A DNA stretch of 52,251 nt from Clostridiales bacterium (GTDB taxonomy: Bacteria > Bacillota_A > Clostridia > Saccharofermentanales > Saccharofermentanaceae): NCBI GenBank assembly GCA_017649745.1, contig JAGCGE010000117.1, positions 1-52,251 on the forward strand, written 5' to 3'. The notes beneath the pieces are model-generated. The model had not been told where the DNA came from. It ran no database searches and was given only the letters and a program-made list of their open reading frames with translations. This document shows, in pieces, positions 24,501 to 31,907 of this stretch. Numbering within the stretch: the first letter of the stretch is position 1; each line of letters starts with the position of its first letter. Both the position numbers and the translations under genes were made by a program.

Positions 24501-26611
24501 ATAAGCCAACTGTCGATTTCATCAAAGAAGTATATGAAACCGTTGTTCCTCTTGTTATCAATAAAGAACTTAAACGCGGAGATTCAGAGACAGATCTTAC
24601 TCAATATGTCAGAAAGATAAATTGCTGCTATGGTGTCGATTATTTTGTCGGTATCCTGAGTGCATTGGGCAAACAGCCGTTCAACAGATCTAAGTATATA
24701 AGTTACTACAATGAGAAGATCAGCAAGCAGGATACTTTATCTATTCTTCTCGATCGTTTGCTCCCTGATCCGGATAAGAGCATCGAGGAGACAGCTGAAG
24801 AACTTAAAGCAAAGCTCAAGGGGACAGATATCAAGGAGAAACGTCTTATCGAGACAGCGATGTTCGCGCCTGACTGGCTTCCTGTGATCGCGAAGATCAT
24901 GGAGTGTGACGGTTTTGTCTCGGGCTGCTATTACTTCATGGCTCACATGAATGAATATTTCGATGACAGACGTAAGGCTATGATCGCGAAGTATTCACCT
25001 ATATCGGCTGATGAGTTCAATAACGGTGCTTTCGATAAGGATTGGTTCGATGAGGTCTATAAGACATTAGGCGAGAAGAAATTCGATGAACTTTATGATG
25101 CGGCTAAATACATATCTGACGGAGCGAAGCATTCACGTGCTCGTAAATATTCAGATGCTGCGACAGGCAAGATGGAAGCAGCTAAGACACTTGAAGAGAT
25201 CATGGCTAAGCGTAACAAGGATCTTCTCATGGCTTATGCGATAATCCCGGGAAGTGATAAGGAACTTACGACAAGATATCAGTATATAAGACAGTTCATC
25301 AAGGAGAGCAAGAAGTTCGGTTCTCAAAGACGTGCAAGCGAGAAACTTGCAGGCGAGACTGCGATCAAGAACATGGCAACCGCAAACGGTTATTCCGATG
25401 AGACCAGATTCATTCTTAAGATGGAAAATGATATCGCTTCAGAACTTCAGGGCTTCTGGACACCTAAGAAGATCGATGATGTCGAAGCTTGTCTTACGGT
25501 TGATTCAGGTAAGGTAAGTATTCAGGTAACAAAGGACGGAAAGGCTCTTAAGTCTGTTCCTGCTAAGCTCAAGAAGAATGAAGATATCCTGGATCTGACC
25601 GAAGCGAAAACAGCGTTTACCGAGCAGTACAGAAGGACCAAGATCCTCCTTGAAGAATCGATGGAGAGTCAGACACCGTTTACTGTTTCTGAGATCGAAG
25701 GAATGAGGAATAATCCTGTTCTTAAAGATATGGTCGAGGCTGTTGTTTTCGAATGTAAAGGTAAGTATGCCCTTATCGAAGATATCGATGCAAAGGGCGA
25801 TGTAACAGTTGTTGTCGCACATCCTTATAAGATGTTTAAGGACGGCGTCTGGAAGGATATGCAGCAGATGATCTATGATAAGCAGATCGCGCAGCCTTTC
25901 AAGCAGGTATTCAGAGAACTTTACGTTAAGACTGCTGAAGAGAAAGAAGCATACGATTCAAGACGTTATGCAGGTAATCAGATCCAGCCTCAGAAGACTG
26001 TCGCAGTCCTTAAGACAAGGCGCTGGGTTGCCGATATGGAAGACGGACTTCAGAAGATCTACTACAAGGAGAACATCATCGCGACTATCTATGCTCTTGC
26101 TGACTGGTTCTCTCCTTCTGATGTTGAAGCTCCGACTCTCGAGTGGGTATCCTTCATCGACAGGAAGACATTCCAGAACATGAAGATCGCTGATGTTCCT
26201 GACATCATCTTCTCAGAAGTAATGAGAGATGTAGATCTTGCTGTTTCAGTAGCTCACGCAGGTCAGATCGATCCTGAGATGAGTCATTCTACAGTCGAGA
26301 TGAGAAGAGTTATCGCAGAGTTTACTGCTAAGCTCTTCAAGCTCGATAACGTTCACTTTACTGAAACTCATGCGATCATCAAGGGTCAGCTCAACAGCTA
26401 TACAGTTCACCTTGGAAGCGGTGTCGTTCATCTCGAGAGCGGTCTTATGCTTAATGTTCTTCCTGTTCATTCACAGAGAAGAGGAAGGATCTTCCTGCCG
26501 TTCGTGGATGATGATCCTAAGACCTCAGAGATCATGTCGAAGATACTTCTTTTCGCAGATGATAAGAAGATAAAAGATCCGTTCATCATTGATCAGATAA
26601 AGCAGGGTTGA
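21497..26611 (+). CDS. Very large DUF4132 domain protein
   Basis: The 1704-residue soluble protein is probably HEAT-like helical through much of its length (many paired helices, such as ALALLERGDKF and ALRFLLTEPRNDEEYEIL). A C-terminal DUF4132 region shows FWTPKKIDDVEACLTVDSGKVSIQV, TRRWVADMEDGLQKIYYKE and a terminal block with LPVHSQRRGRIFLPFVDDD, followed by SKILLFADDKKIKDP. E. coli YehI/MolR belongs to this group; the molecular role remains unknown. ATG 21497 (or 21503) follows AAAGGAG. Codon use and G+C look like the neighbours, so no sign of recent transfer. Confidence 0.9.
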   Translation: MSMSYQIGYTYHCKLREQGAKNRKKLSTDFLEFYTSFGFAYRNGKNGKGNKLCAEYAKALDDGKPSDFFRKYEKETKKIISGEYLDLFYDCVDMVTRWQISDSIYRRSFRTPKYGFYQARIGSIMQVFEDMSCTGVGIQKILKGDVSEEFKCYENNYIHRSAVSMYALAVLLERGDKFVEAHIEEKVMNGESVSVELIRAILMSRNEKMFKLLEKYLLAARLQEGLRQVICENLDYGTKEAFLYLFKVILDNDLTRFASVMRAISTYTGLFTMDEASGDRITKKQADLIYNCLNDENERQRALNSSDHMECFIGLWSIGFSDITAAFDKAVELIDGDDRERRLSAAYFIAHSDLPMNSSQVCTKIFEKFPEDYELQAVLMNGAYIEYIGNSFRMSFNSYDKPKGKNYPDHRVAAVYSYYFDSIEECERAYKILYKIQSEFPKKKIEYNELVFPWNKCVLKKSDYITRMIYCASACQNDEWMMFCANNITECDPINRADALRFLLTEPRNDEEYEILTKELGDAETYTRKVANALLKSEAERLGGNLPSSCYQVLEDLLKLKKADTRACAIELLMMMDDNDKLALIERLLTDKGEEKRAAGLDILLNMKKEDSPKFKEASSLTSLIASPSTKEKILIDEINNTSTGDATAEEGFGFFDPSATYTPVLDEKFYNECIKVKNEFLPKKDTGKELKILLKLDQLIEDNKEKEFTYYGGTRLVGQGLIRSYAEGAVFPLYEIWDKFYDEEINDPRLLTRLYLMLENYGWSSTTKKVKGGDKFTAKYAEQFFGDYINFDHSKIKHYNDIHLIINYLYSDKEREDRDLMEKVACAILYEIYKSKDMMIFTYKDSDYIERPYGNYIKKDKYERTILTCNLFGNLFGYIRTYKGFPLHYALCKKYDFNFIRDCAVYREYERNTEGERKSQPCVEEYMQACIYGVISKDFFYKEVTTKENMGYLIDMISGLMTSIRDDKPIMNRGSKYSAIRLIFGRKFGKEIRFSELGEEDKPTVDFIKEVYETVVPLVINKELKRGDSETDLTQYVRKINCCYGVDYFVGILSALGKQPFNRSKYISYYNEKISKQDTLSILLDRLLPDPDKSIEETAEELKAKLKGTDIKEKRLIETAMFAPDWLPVIAKIMECDGFVSGCYYFMAHMNEYFDDRRKAMIAKYSPISADEFNNGAFDKDWFDEVYKTLGEKKFDELYDAAKYISDGAKHSRARKYSDAATGKMEAAKTLEEIMAKRNKDLLMAYAIIPGSDKELTTRYQYIRQFIKESKKFGSQRRASEKLAGETAIKNMATANGYSDETRFILKMENDIASELQGFWTPKKIDDVEACLTVDSGKVSIQVTKDGKALKSVPAKLKKNEDILDLTEAKTAFTEQYRRTKILLEESMESQTPFTVSEIEGMRNNPVLKDMVEAVVFECKGKYALIEDIDAKGDVTVVVAHPYKMFKDGVWKDMQQMIYDKQIAQPFKQVFRELYVKTAEEKEAYDSRRYAGNQIQPQKTVAVLKTRRWVADMEDGLQKIYYKENIIATIYALADWFSPSDVEAPTLEWVSFIDRKTFQNMKIADVPDIIFSEVMRDVDLAVSVAHAGQIDPEMSHSTVEMRRVIAEFTAKLFKLDNVHFTETHAIIKGQLNSYTVHLGSGVVHLESGLMLNVLPVHSQRRGRIFLPFVDDDPKTSEIMSKILLFADDKKIKDPFIIDQIKQG

Positions 26612-26613
26612 AC

Positions 26614-26944
26614 GTGAGAAACAAGCTTCTAAAACTGTCAGCAGTCTTTATCGTTTTTTCAATCCTTGCGAGCCTTTCGGGATGCGGCAAGCTCGTCGGT
26701 GTGCGATGCTATAGATGATATCGTAGAACTGATGAGTGATGATGCCTATATCGATGCTGCTGATGATGAGAAGACTGAAATGGGCAACGAGTTGCTTAAA
26801 GAACATGTAAGTTCTGGGGCAGTAGTACTTGAGTCGATCGAATGTAAGGAGATGTCGATGAATTATAAAGGATATGTAGTGTGTTTCGAGTTTGTTGATG
26901 GTAAGGAATCTTACATAATAATCAATAATGGTAAGCTTGATTGA
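26614..26944 (+). pseudogene. Small lipoprotein gene broken by a frameshift
   Basis: From GTG 26614 the frame encodes a clear lipoprotein signal peptide (MRNKLLKLSAVFIVFS, then ILASLSGCGKLVG, with lipobox Cys), but it stops at TGA after only 34 codons. The rest of the protein lies in the +1 frame (about 26700-26944): CDAIDDIVELMSDD and on to YIIINNGKLD. Neither half makes sense alone: the first has no mature domain, and the second has no good start (only TTG 26666) and loses the signal. A one-base indel around 26690-26705 explains it. Mature domain of about 80 acidic residues, family unknown. Confidence 0.7.
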
Positions 26945-26949
26945 TGGTA

Positions 26950-26977
26950 TTGAACTGAGTGTAAAATATGATATAAT
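26950..26977 (+). promoter_or_regulatory. Promoter of the radical SAM gene pair
   Basis: TTGAAC (26950-26955), a 16-bp spacer and TATAAT (26972-26977). The ATG at 27008 is about 25 nt from the expected start point. GTGTAAAAT is repeated at 26959 and 26980, flanking the -10. Confidence 0.65.
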
Positions 26978-27007
26978 AGTGTAAAATTACACCAAAGGAT
27001 AAGAGCT

Positions 27008-27910
27008 ATGAAACTTTCATCGTTTATGTATTTTGCTCGATTTGGGCTTAGGACCCTAATAAAGAAATCCGAAGATCCAATCCTCGGAACAGTCATAGTT
27101 ACGGATAAATGCAACCTTCATTGTAAGCATTGTTCGGTCAACAATAAGACTGCAGTAATCAGACCATATGAGAAGGTTAAAGAAGAGATGCGCACCCTTT
27201 ATGATATGGGTGTGAGGATCCTCTTTTTCTGCGGTGGTGAGACGTTCCTTTGGAAGGATTCCGGCAAGAATATCCGTGATCTTGTCATCGAAGCAAAACA
27301 GATGGGATTTCTTATCGTAAATGTCGTTACTAACGGAACATATCCGATCGATCTTCCTGAGGCTGATCTAATTCTTCTAAGTCTTGATGGTGATAAAGAA
27401 CACCACAACATGATCAGAGGCGAGACATACGATACGATCATGGAGAATATCAGTAAAGCAACAGCAGATAATATTTGCTTTTACATGGCTATTAATCAGA
27501 TCAATAAAGACGTTGTAAAAGACGTCTGCCAGATCGCGAAAAATACCAAAAATGTTCGTGCTGTTTCCTTTAATTTCCACACACCTTATCCTGATACGAG
27601 AGAACTGAAACTCTCTGTTGATGAGAAGAGGGAAGTGTGTGAAGTACTTAAGCAGCAGATGAAGGAAGGAGCTCCGATCTTTAATCTTAAATCTGCTTTT
27701 CCATACCTTATCGAAAACAAGTTCCCGACGCCTTGCAAGCAGTGTCTGGTAATCGAGAACGGCAAGATCTCTGTATGCGGAAGATGCATAGATATACCTG
27801 GACTATGTGATGAGTGCGGATACTTCTTCGTAGCTGAATATACACTTCTTTTTGGCGGCAACATCAAGGTCATCTGTGAGATGCTCCGAACATATCTGAA
27901 ATACGTATGA
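27008..27910 (+). CDS. Radical SAM protein with C-terminal Cys-rich region
   Basis: The 300-residue protein has the radical SAM cluster motif CNLHCKHC (C35, C39, C42), followed by the GGE segment (FFCGGETFLW), which binds the SAM amino group, and a TNGTYP strand. A second set of cysteines near the C-terminus (PCKQC, CGRC, GLCDECGYFF) resembles a SPASM or twitch region for an auxiliary Fe-S cluster, or for a release site. It overlaps the next radical SAM gene by 4 bp, so the two enzymes probably act in one pathway. The product is unknown. Confidence 0.87.
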   Translation: MKLSSFMYFARFGLRTLIKKSEDPILGTVIVTDKCNLHCKHCSVNNKTAVIRPYEKVKEEMRTLYDMGVRILFFCGGETFLWKDSGKNIRDLVIEAKQMGFLIVNVVTNGTYPIDLPEADLILLSLDGDKEHHNMIRGETYDTIMENISKATADNICFYMAINQINKDVVKDVCQIAKNTKNVRAVSFNFHTPYPDTRELKLSVDEKREVCEVLKQQMKEGAPIFNLKSAFPYLIENKFPTPCKQCLVIENGKISVCGRCIDIPGLCDECGYFFVAEYTLLFGGNIKVICEMLRTYLKYV

Positions 27911-29160
27911 GTACACTTACGACTGCCACAAGAATGTGGCTTACAAGAACACGAAAACCGTTCGTTTTCACACCGGATAATGATGACATGTTGGACTTCA
28001 GAGAACTTCAAAATCTGGGGCTATATGTGCATATTCCGTTCTGCGCGAAAATATGCGATTTCTGTCCTTATTGTAAGACTCTTTTCGATAAGGATCTGTG
28101 CGACAGATATATCGAAAGCCTTCTTAAAGAGATACGTAAAGTGGGTGCATCTAACGGCGAAAAGAAAGAAGTTACTAGTCTCTATTTTGGCGGTGGTACA
28201 CCGCCTCTTGCAGCGGGCAGGATCAAAGAGATAATCGATGAGATTAGTAAGTACTACAAGATAACTGACGGTATCGGTCTTGAACTTCATCCTGGTAACG
28301 TTAATGTTGAGACTTTAACGAAACTTAAGGAAGCAGGTATCACCAAGATCAGTATCGGCATCCAGTCATTCTCTCCTAAGTTCAGTAAGATCTTAGGACG
28401 ACCTGAACCGGACAAAGAGAAGATCAGAGCAGCGCTTTCCGAAGTGTCATTTGAGACAGTATCAATGGACTTCATATTTGCTCTTCCTGAACAGTCATTT
28501 GATGATCTGAAAAGCGATATCGATACAGCTTTTGATATAGGTGCAAATCACATCGCGATATATCCGTTTATCGATTTTACGTTTACGGGAAGTCCGGTTA
28601 AAGCTATGCCTAAAAAGGAGAAACAGAAACTCCTTTATGACATAACGGATCACTGTTATTCAAAGGAACTAACACGTGATTCGATTTGGACATTTTCTAA
28701 TGGCGGAGAAGCTCACTATTCATCCATGACAAGAGAGAATTTCTTAGGCTTTGGATGCTCTGCTACAACGCTCCTTAAGGATTCGTTTAAGATCAACACT
28801 TTCGATGTTAACGAGTATATTAAGAGAGTCGAAGAAGATAAGCTTCCGACATCACTTACGATACGCTTTACAAAGCGACAGAGAATGGTCTACTGGCTCT
28901 TCTGGACACTGTACACAACCAAGTTGTATGGCAAGGATTTCGAGCGATTTTTCGGAAAGAAACTTGGCGGACAATATGGACTTGAGCTTACTATCGGTCG
29001 CATGTTCGGACTTCTCAAGAAGAAAGGTGATATGTATGAGCTCACATCAAAAGGTGCGTTCTACTATCACTATTATGAGAATTTCTATACGCTTTCATAC
29101 ATTGACAAGATGTGGGGTATAATGAGAAAAGAAGCGTTCCCTAAGGGAATCGAACTGTAA
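27907..29160 (+). CDS. Radical SAM protein, coproporphyrinogen III oxidase/HemW-like
   Basis: The 417-residue protein has HIPFCAKICDFC (C46, C50, C53), preceded by a Leu-Tyr-Val strand exactly as in HemN/HemW proteins, then YFGGGTPPL and the S-I-G-I-Q-S-F block of the HemN-type barrel. The C-terminal half is predicted helical. True heme roles are not implied: many relatives are methyltransferases, heme chaperones or natural-product enzymes. It is translationally coupled to the upstream radical SAM gene, and an Smr gene starts 16 bp after it. Confidence 0.86.
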   Translation: MSTLTTATRMWLTRTRKPFVFTPDNDDMLDFRELQNLGLYVHIPFCAKICDFCPYCKTLFDKDLCDRYIESLLKEIRKVGASNGEKKEVTSLYFGGGTPPLAAGRIKEIIDEISKYYKITDGIGLELHPGNVNVETLTKLKEAGITKISIGIQSFSPKFSKILGRPEPDKEKIRAALSEVSFETVSMDFIFALPEQSFDDLKSDIDTAFDIGANHIAIYPFIDFTFTGSPVKAMPKKEKQKLLYDITDHCYSKELTRDSIWTFSNGGEAHYSSMTRENFLGFGCSATTLLKDSFKINTFDVNEYIKRVEEDKLPTSLTIRFTKRQRMVYWLFWTLYTTKLYGKDFERFFGKKLGGQYGLELTIGRMFGLLKKKGDMYELTSKGAFYYHYYENFYTLSYIDKMWGIMRKEAFPKGIEL

Positions 29161-29176
29161 CCAGATAGGAAATCTT

Positions 29177-29515
29177 ATGAGAACTATTAATCTTGAGATC
29201 GGAATGCCTAATACGCTTGATGCGATGACTACTCTGAATAATCGGATATATGCCGAGCGAGCTACACGTGCGCGCTGCGTTAAGATCGTGCATGGTTATG
29301 GTTCTACGGGTAAAGGTGGTGCCATTCGTAAGGCATGCAGACAAAAGCTCATGGAATACAGAAGAAGAGGCGTGATCAAAGACTATTGTCCCGGTGAGAA
29401 GTTTAGTCCGTTCACTGAAGAAGGCAGAAAGTTCATGGAGCTTTGTCCAGAGCTTAGGACTGACATGGATTGGGGAAGGGATAATCAGGGAATAACTATT
29501 GTTTTGTTTAGGTGA
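29177..29515 (+). CDS. Smr domain protein
   Basis: The 112-residue protein shows the Smr (small MutS-related) core, a leading N-L-E-I-G strand and the signature VKIVHGYGSTGKGGAIRKACR (about 35-55). Smr domains are nucleases acting on DNA or RNA, known from MutS2 and ribosome rescue factors. The C-terminal extension (MDWGRDNQGITIVLF) completes the last strand. It overlaps or abuts the next gene and follows the radical SAM pair, so it may be transcribed with them by chance or function. Confidence 0.82.
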   Translation: MRTINLEIGMPNTLDAMTTLNNRIYAERATRARCVKIVHGYGSTGKGGAIRKACRQKLMEYRRRGVIKDYCPGEKFSPFTEEGRKFMELCPELRTDMDWGRDNQGITIVLFR

Positions 29516-29520
29516 AGAAT

Positions 29521-29850
29521 ATGTGGAAAGATATTAAACTTAAGTACGAAGGAAATATAAGAAAACTGGCAGCTGAATTCGAAGTTTCAATGCCTACTGT
29601 CCTTCCTTACTGTAAGATGAAAGTCAGAGTATATGAAGAATCTAATGGCAGATTTACGGGAAGGACCGACGTTCTGTTGATCAGGAAAGCCGACGGATCG
29701 CCTGAGGGTGCGGTTGGTCATGGAGATACTGTTGACGAGGCTCTGGAAGATACGATCAACTACTTTATCAGTATGTTGGAGGAAGACTACAAGGGCGTTC
29801 CTCATCTTAACTATAACGATATCGGTTACGCGGAAGTAAGTGACTTCTAA
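29521..29850 (+). CDS. Small HicB-like/unknown protein
   Basis: The 109-residue soluble protein starts at ATG 29521 with AGGTGAAG at good spacing; a GTG at 29512 inside the stop of the Smr gene is an alternative. The middle (VRVYEESNGRFTGRTDVLLI...GDTVDEALEDTINYFISMLEE) has the strand-strand-helix pattern seen in HicB-like folds, but I do not claim membership. Its 3' end overlaps the convergent membrane-protein operon by 4 bp. Function unknown. Confidence 0.7.
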   Translation: MWKDIKLKYEGNIRKLAAEFEVSMPTVLPYCKMKVRVYEESNGRFTGRTDVLLIRKADGSPEGAVGHGDTVDEALEDTINYFISMLEEDYKGVPHLNYNDIGYAEVSDF

Positions 29851-30206
29851 AGGATAAGAGCGACGATCACTGAACCGAATAGAAATGACGCCAGATTCAA
29901 TATGAGCGACAGGATCACAGGTGATGGTCTTTTACTGTAGAGGAGCTTGCTGTATATCAGCGCTTCGATAAGGAAGACAACTATCTCGATCAAAGCAATG
30001 TATATCGCTTTCGGAACGGAAGTGAAGCTTCCCATGACCATGTTGATAAGAACTGCCACAGGATTTGTCAGGATATTAGTTACGAGGATAACGATAAGAT
30101 CGAATCTTTTTCGAATGCCTAAGATAAGCGCGCCTGCTTCTTCAATGATTAGCGTAATGATAAGGCACAGGCCAAAGGTAAGGATCAATTCTTCGAGGTT
30201 ACTCAT
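29847..30206 (-). CDS. Small four-helix membrane protein (paralogue B)
   Basis: The 119-residue protein starts at ATG 30206, which forms an ATGA overlap with the upstream gene's stop; the longer frame to 30269 would lie inside that gene. It contains four hydrophobic helices. The LGIRKRFDLIVIL loop and the (I)EALIYSKLLYSKRPSP segment match FGLRKPIDHWILF and FEGLIWQFYLKDRKLN in the neighbouring gene at the same spacing, so the two are paralogues. Last gene of the minus-strand MFS operon. Function unknown. Confidence 0.78.
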   Translation of the reverse strand: MSNLEELILTFGLCLIITLIIEEAGALILGIRKRFDLIVILVTNILTNPVAVLINMVMGSFTSVPKAIYIALIEIVVFLIEALIYSKLLYSKRPSPVILSLILNLASFLFGSVIVALIL

Positions 30207-30562
30207 ATACCCAAACATTGCATTGCGATGATCGGTGTGGCCAATACAGCATTGCAGATTAGAGAACAAAGGAAACCGTTAAGTTTTCTGTCCTTAAGAT
30301 AGAACTGCCAGATTAATCCTTCGAATACGAACTTAGCGATGATAGCGATTATGAGAAAGAACAGCTTGTTGACTTCTCCCATTGCGAACATCGCATATCC
30401 TGTTGAAAGGGTTAAGACACATGTTGATGTGTTGTGAAGAAAGAATAATATCCAGTGATCGATAGGCTTTCTAAGTCCGAATATCCTACCGAATACCTGA
30501 CCGTAAATGAAAGCGAAGACGAATAAGTACATGATGGTAATAGATACACCTAGAATGCTCAT
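30203..30562 (-). CDS. Small four-helix membrane protein (paralogue A)
   Basis: The 119-residue protein overlaps the 69-residue gene before it and paralogue B after it, each by 4 bp. Four hydrophobic helices alternate with short loops, with the F-G-L-R-K-P loop after helix 1. The pair may form a heteromer, as two-gene small multidrug-type or energy-coupling components do, but no known family is recognised. Confidence 0.78.
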   Translation of the reverse strand: MSILGVSITIMYLFVFAFIYGQVFGRIFGLRKPIDHWILFFLHNTSTCVLTLSTGYAMFAMGEVNKLFFLIIAIIAKFVFEGLIWQFYLKDRKLNGFLCSLICNAVLATPIIAMQCLGI

Positions 30563-30768
30563 TTAACATCACCTTCCTCATTCGAATGAGCCTTGGCATA
30601 AGCTTCATATTCTTCTCTGTCGTTGGCTTTTCTCTTCTTGCGAAGAAGGATGATCAGGATTACGATGCTTGCCGCGGCGATGGCAAAGATAAAAGCGATC
30701 AAACATATAAACAAAAGGCCGAATACGACTATACCGCCGCCCATTGCATCAAGCATCAAGTTATACAT
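30559..30768 (-). CDS. Small single-helix membrane protein
   Basis: The 69-residue protein has one long hydrophobic segment (about 10-42) followed by a basic/acidic tail (LRKKRKANDREEYEAYAKAH). GGAGGAG precedes ATG 30768. It lies 1 bp after the MFS gene and overlaps paralogue A by 4 bp, which supports its being translated. Family not recognised. Confidence 0.72.
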   Translation of the reverse strand: MYNLMLDAMGGGIVVFGLLFICLIAFIFAIAAASIVILIILLRKKRKANDREEYEAYAKAHSNEEGDVK

Positions 30769-30769
30769 T

Positions 30770-31834
30770 TTATTTCTCCTCCTTCAATTCAGGCTTAAGT
30801 ACATAGTGTGCCAACAAAAAGCATATCGCGGAAGCGATAACTATTATCATGCAATTGATCAGAAGACTATCAGTCTTAACAACGGAAGCGATCACCGTTC
30901 CCGCGAAAAGCCCGATCGTCGTGACACCAAAAGCGGCGCCCGGCGCGATCTTCATGACCGACAGCAACATGCCTAATGTTATTGACATAGTCATGCTGAA
31001 GAACATAACTCCTATTAAAGATATTATCATTATTTTGTCACCGAATACAAGGAATGGCAATGCACCGATGATACTTATAAACGTAGTCTTACGTATACCG
31101 ATAAGATCTGAGAGTATTCCACCAAGAGCTTTACCAATACCCAGAAAGACATATAAGATGACAGTTTGAATTACTGTCTTTTTCCATGATGTCGGAATGC
31201 CGTATCCAAGGTAGGATCTTACTGTAACGATCACAAAAGCAGCTGCGATAATAGCTCCGGTCGCTCTTTTCGAAAAAGTATAATTGAAGCCTTCACAGTT
31301 GTCATTTTCTTTGGGGTTACCTTTGTATAATGTTTCGCCAAGGATTACGAGTGGAAACATAATGATACCGAGAAGGACTATCCACAAGAATGATATGTTG
31401 GTTTTTGCCAAAAGCTGACCTGTTATAAGACCAAATGATCCTCCGCTGACAAATATGGCAACAGGTGATAATTTACCGCCTGCTGTTCGTAACGTGAGTT
31501 CAGCACCTGATACGTGCAGAAGGGCGTTTCCGGTGCAAAGGATTATGAGTGACAACCAGAAAATGAAACCAGTTGCGTTTGTGACGAAGTAGAGGATAAA
31601 ACCTGCTAATAAAAGAGGAACACCGATTATGCCGGGTTTGAATTTGGGAGTAAGATCACGAAGTGAACCGAACAGGATCTGCGGAACAAAAGCAACGGCG
31701 TTATAGATCGTAGCGGCAATTGCAACTACGACTGAATCTCCGACGATCCTGTACATCATGAAAAAACAGATTACTTCAACGATGAAGTGGATCACAAAAT
31801 AAAGTAATGCCGCTTTGCCGGATCTTTTTGTCAT
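30770..31834 (-). CDS. MFS transporter
   Basis: The 354-residue integral membrane protein has 10-12 hydrophobic helices with MFS features: a G-S-L-R-D loop (FGSLRDLTPK) between helices 2 and 3, a glycine-rich helix 5 (GGSFGLITGQLL), and a second-half repeat (LGGILSDLIGIRKTTF) equal to the loop 8-9 motif. AGGAGG precedes ATG 31834. It is the first gene of a tight four-gene minus-strand operon with three small membrane proteins. Substrate unknown. Confidence 0.86.
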   Translation of the reverse strand: MTKRSGKAALLYFVIHFIVEVICFFMMYRIVGDSVVVAIAATIYNAVAFVPQILFGSLRDLTPKFKPGIIGVPLLLAGFILYFVTNATGFIFWLSLIILCTGNALLHVSGAELTLRTAGGKLSPVAIFVSGGSFGLITGQLLAKTNISFLWIVLLGIIMFPLVILGETLYKGNPKENDNCEGFNYTFSKRATGAIIAAAFVIVTVRSYLGYGIPTSWKKTVIQTVILYVFLGIGKALGGILSDLIGIRKTTFISIIGALPFLVFGDKIMIISLIGVMFFSMTMSITLGMLLSVMKIAPGAAFGVTTIGLFAGTVIASVVKTDSLLINCMIIVIASAICFLLAHYVLKPELKEEK

Positions 31835-31884
31835 AAAGTGATCCTCCTAGTGATCTGTCTTATTCAATTATATGAAATATAAAA

Positions 31885-31907
31885 GGCTCGAGCAAGTTGC
31901 TCGAGTC
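31885..31907 (-). terminator. Intrinsic terminator of the lipoprotein gene
   Basis: CTCGAGCAA (31887-31895) and TTGCTCGAG (31897-31905) form a near-perfect palindrome, extended by flanking pairs and followed on the minus strand by CCTTTTATATT. The stem overlaps the lipoprotein stop codon (31906-31908). Confidence 0.85.

Noticed and set aside
26666..26944. Independent gene from TTG 26666
   Set aside because: The frame starts inside the signal peptide of the upstream frame and has no binding site; a frameshifted lipoprotein explains both halves.
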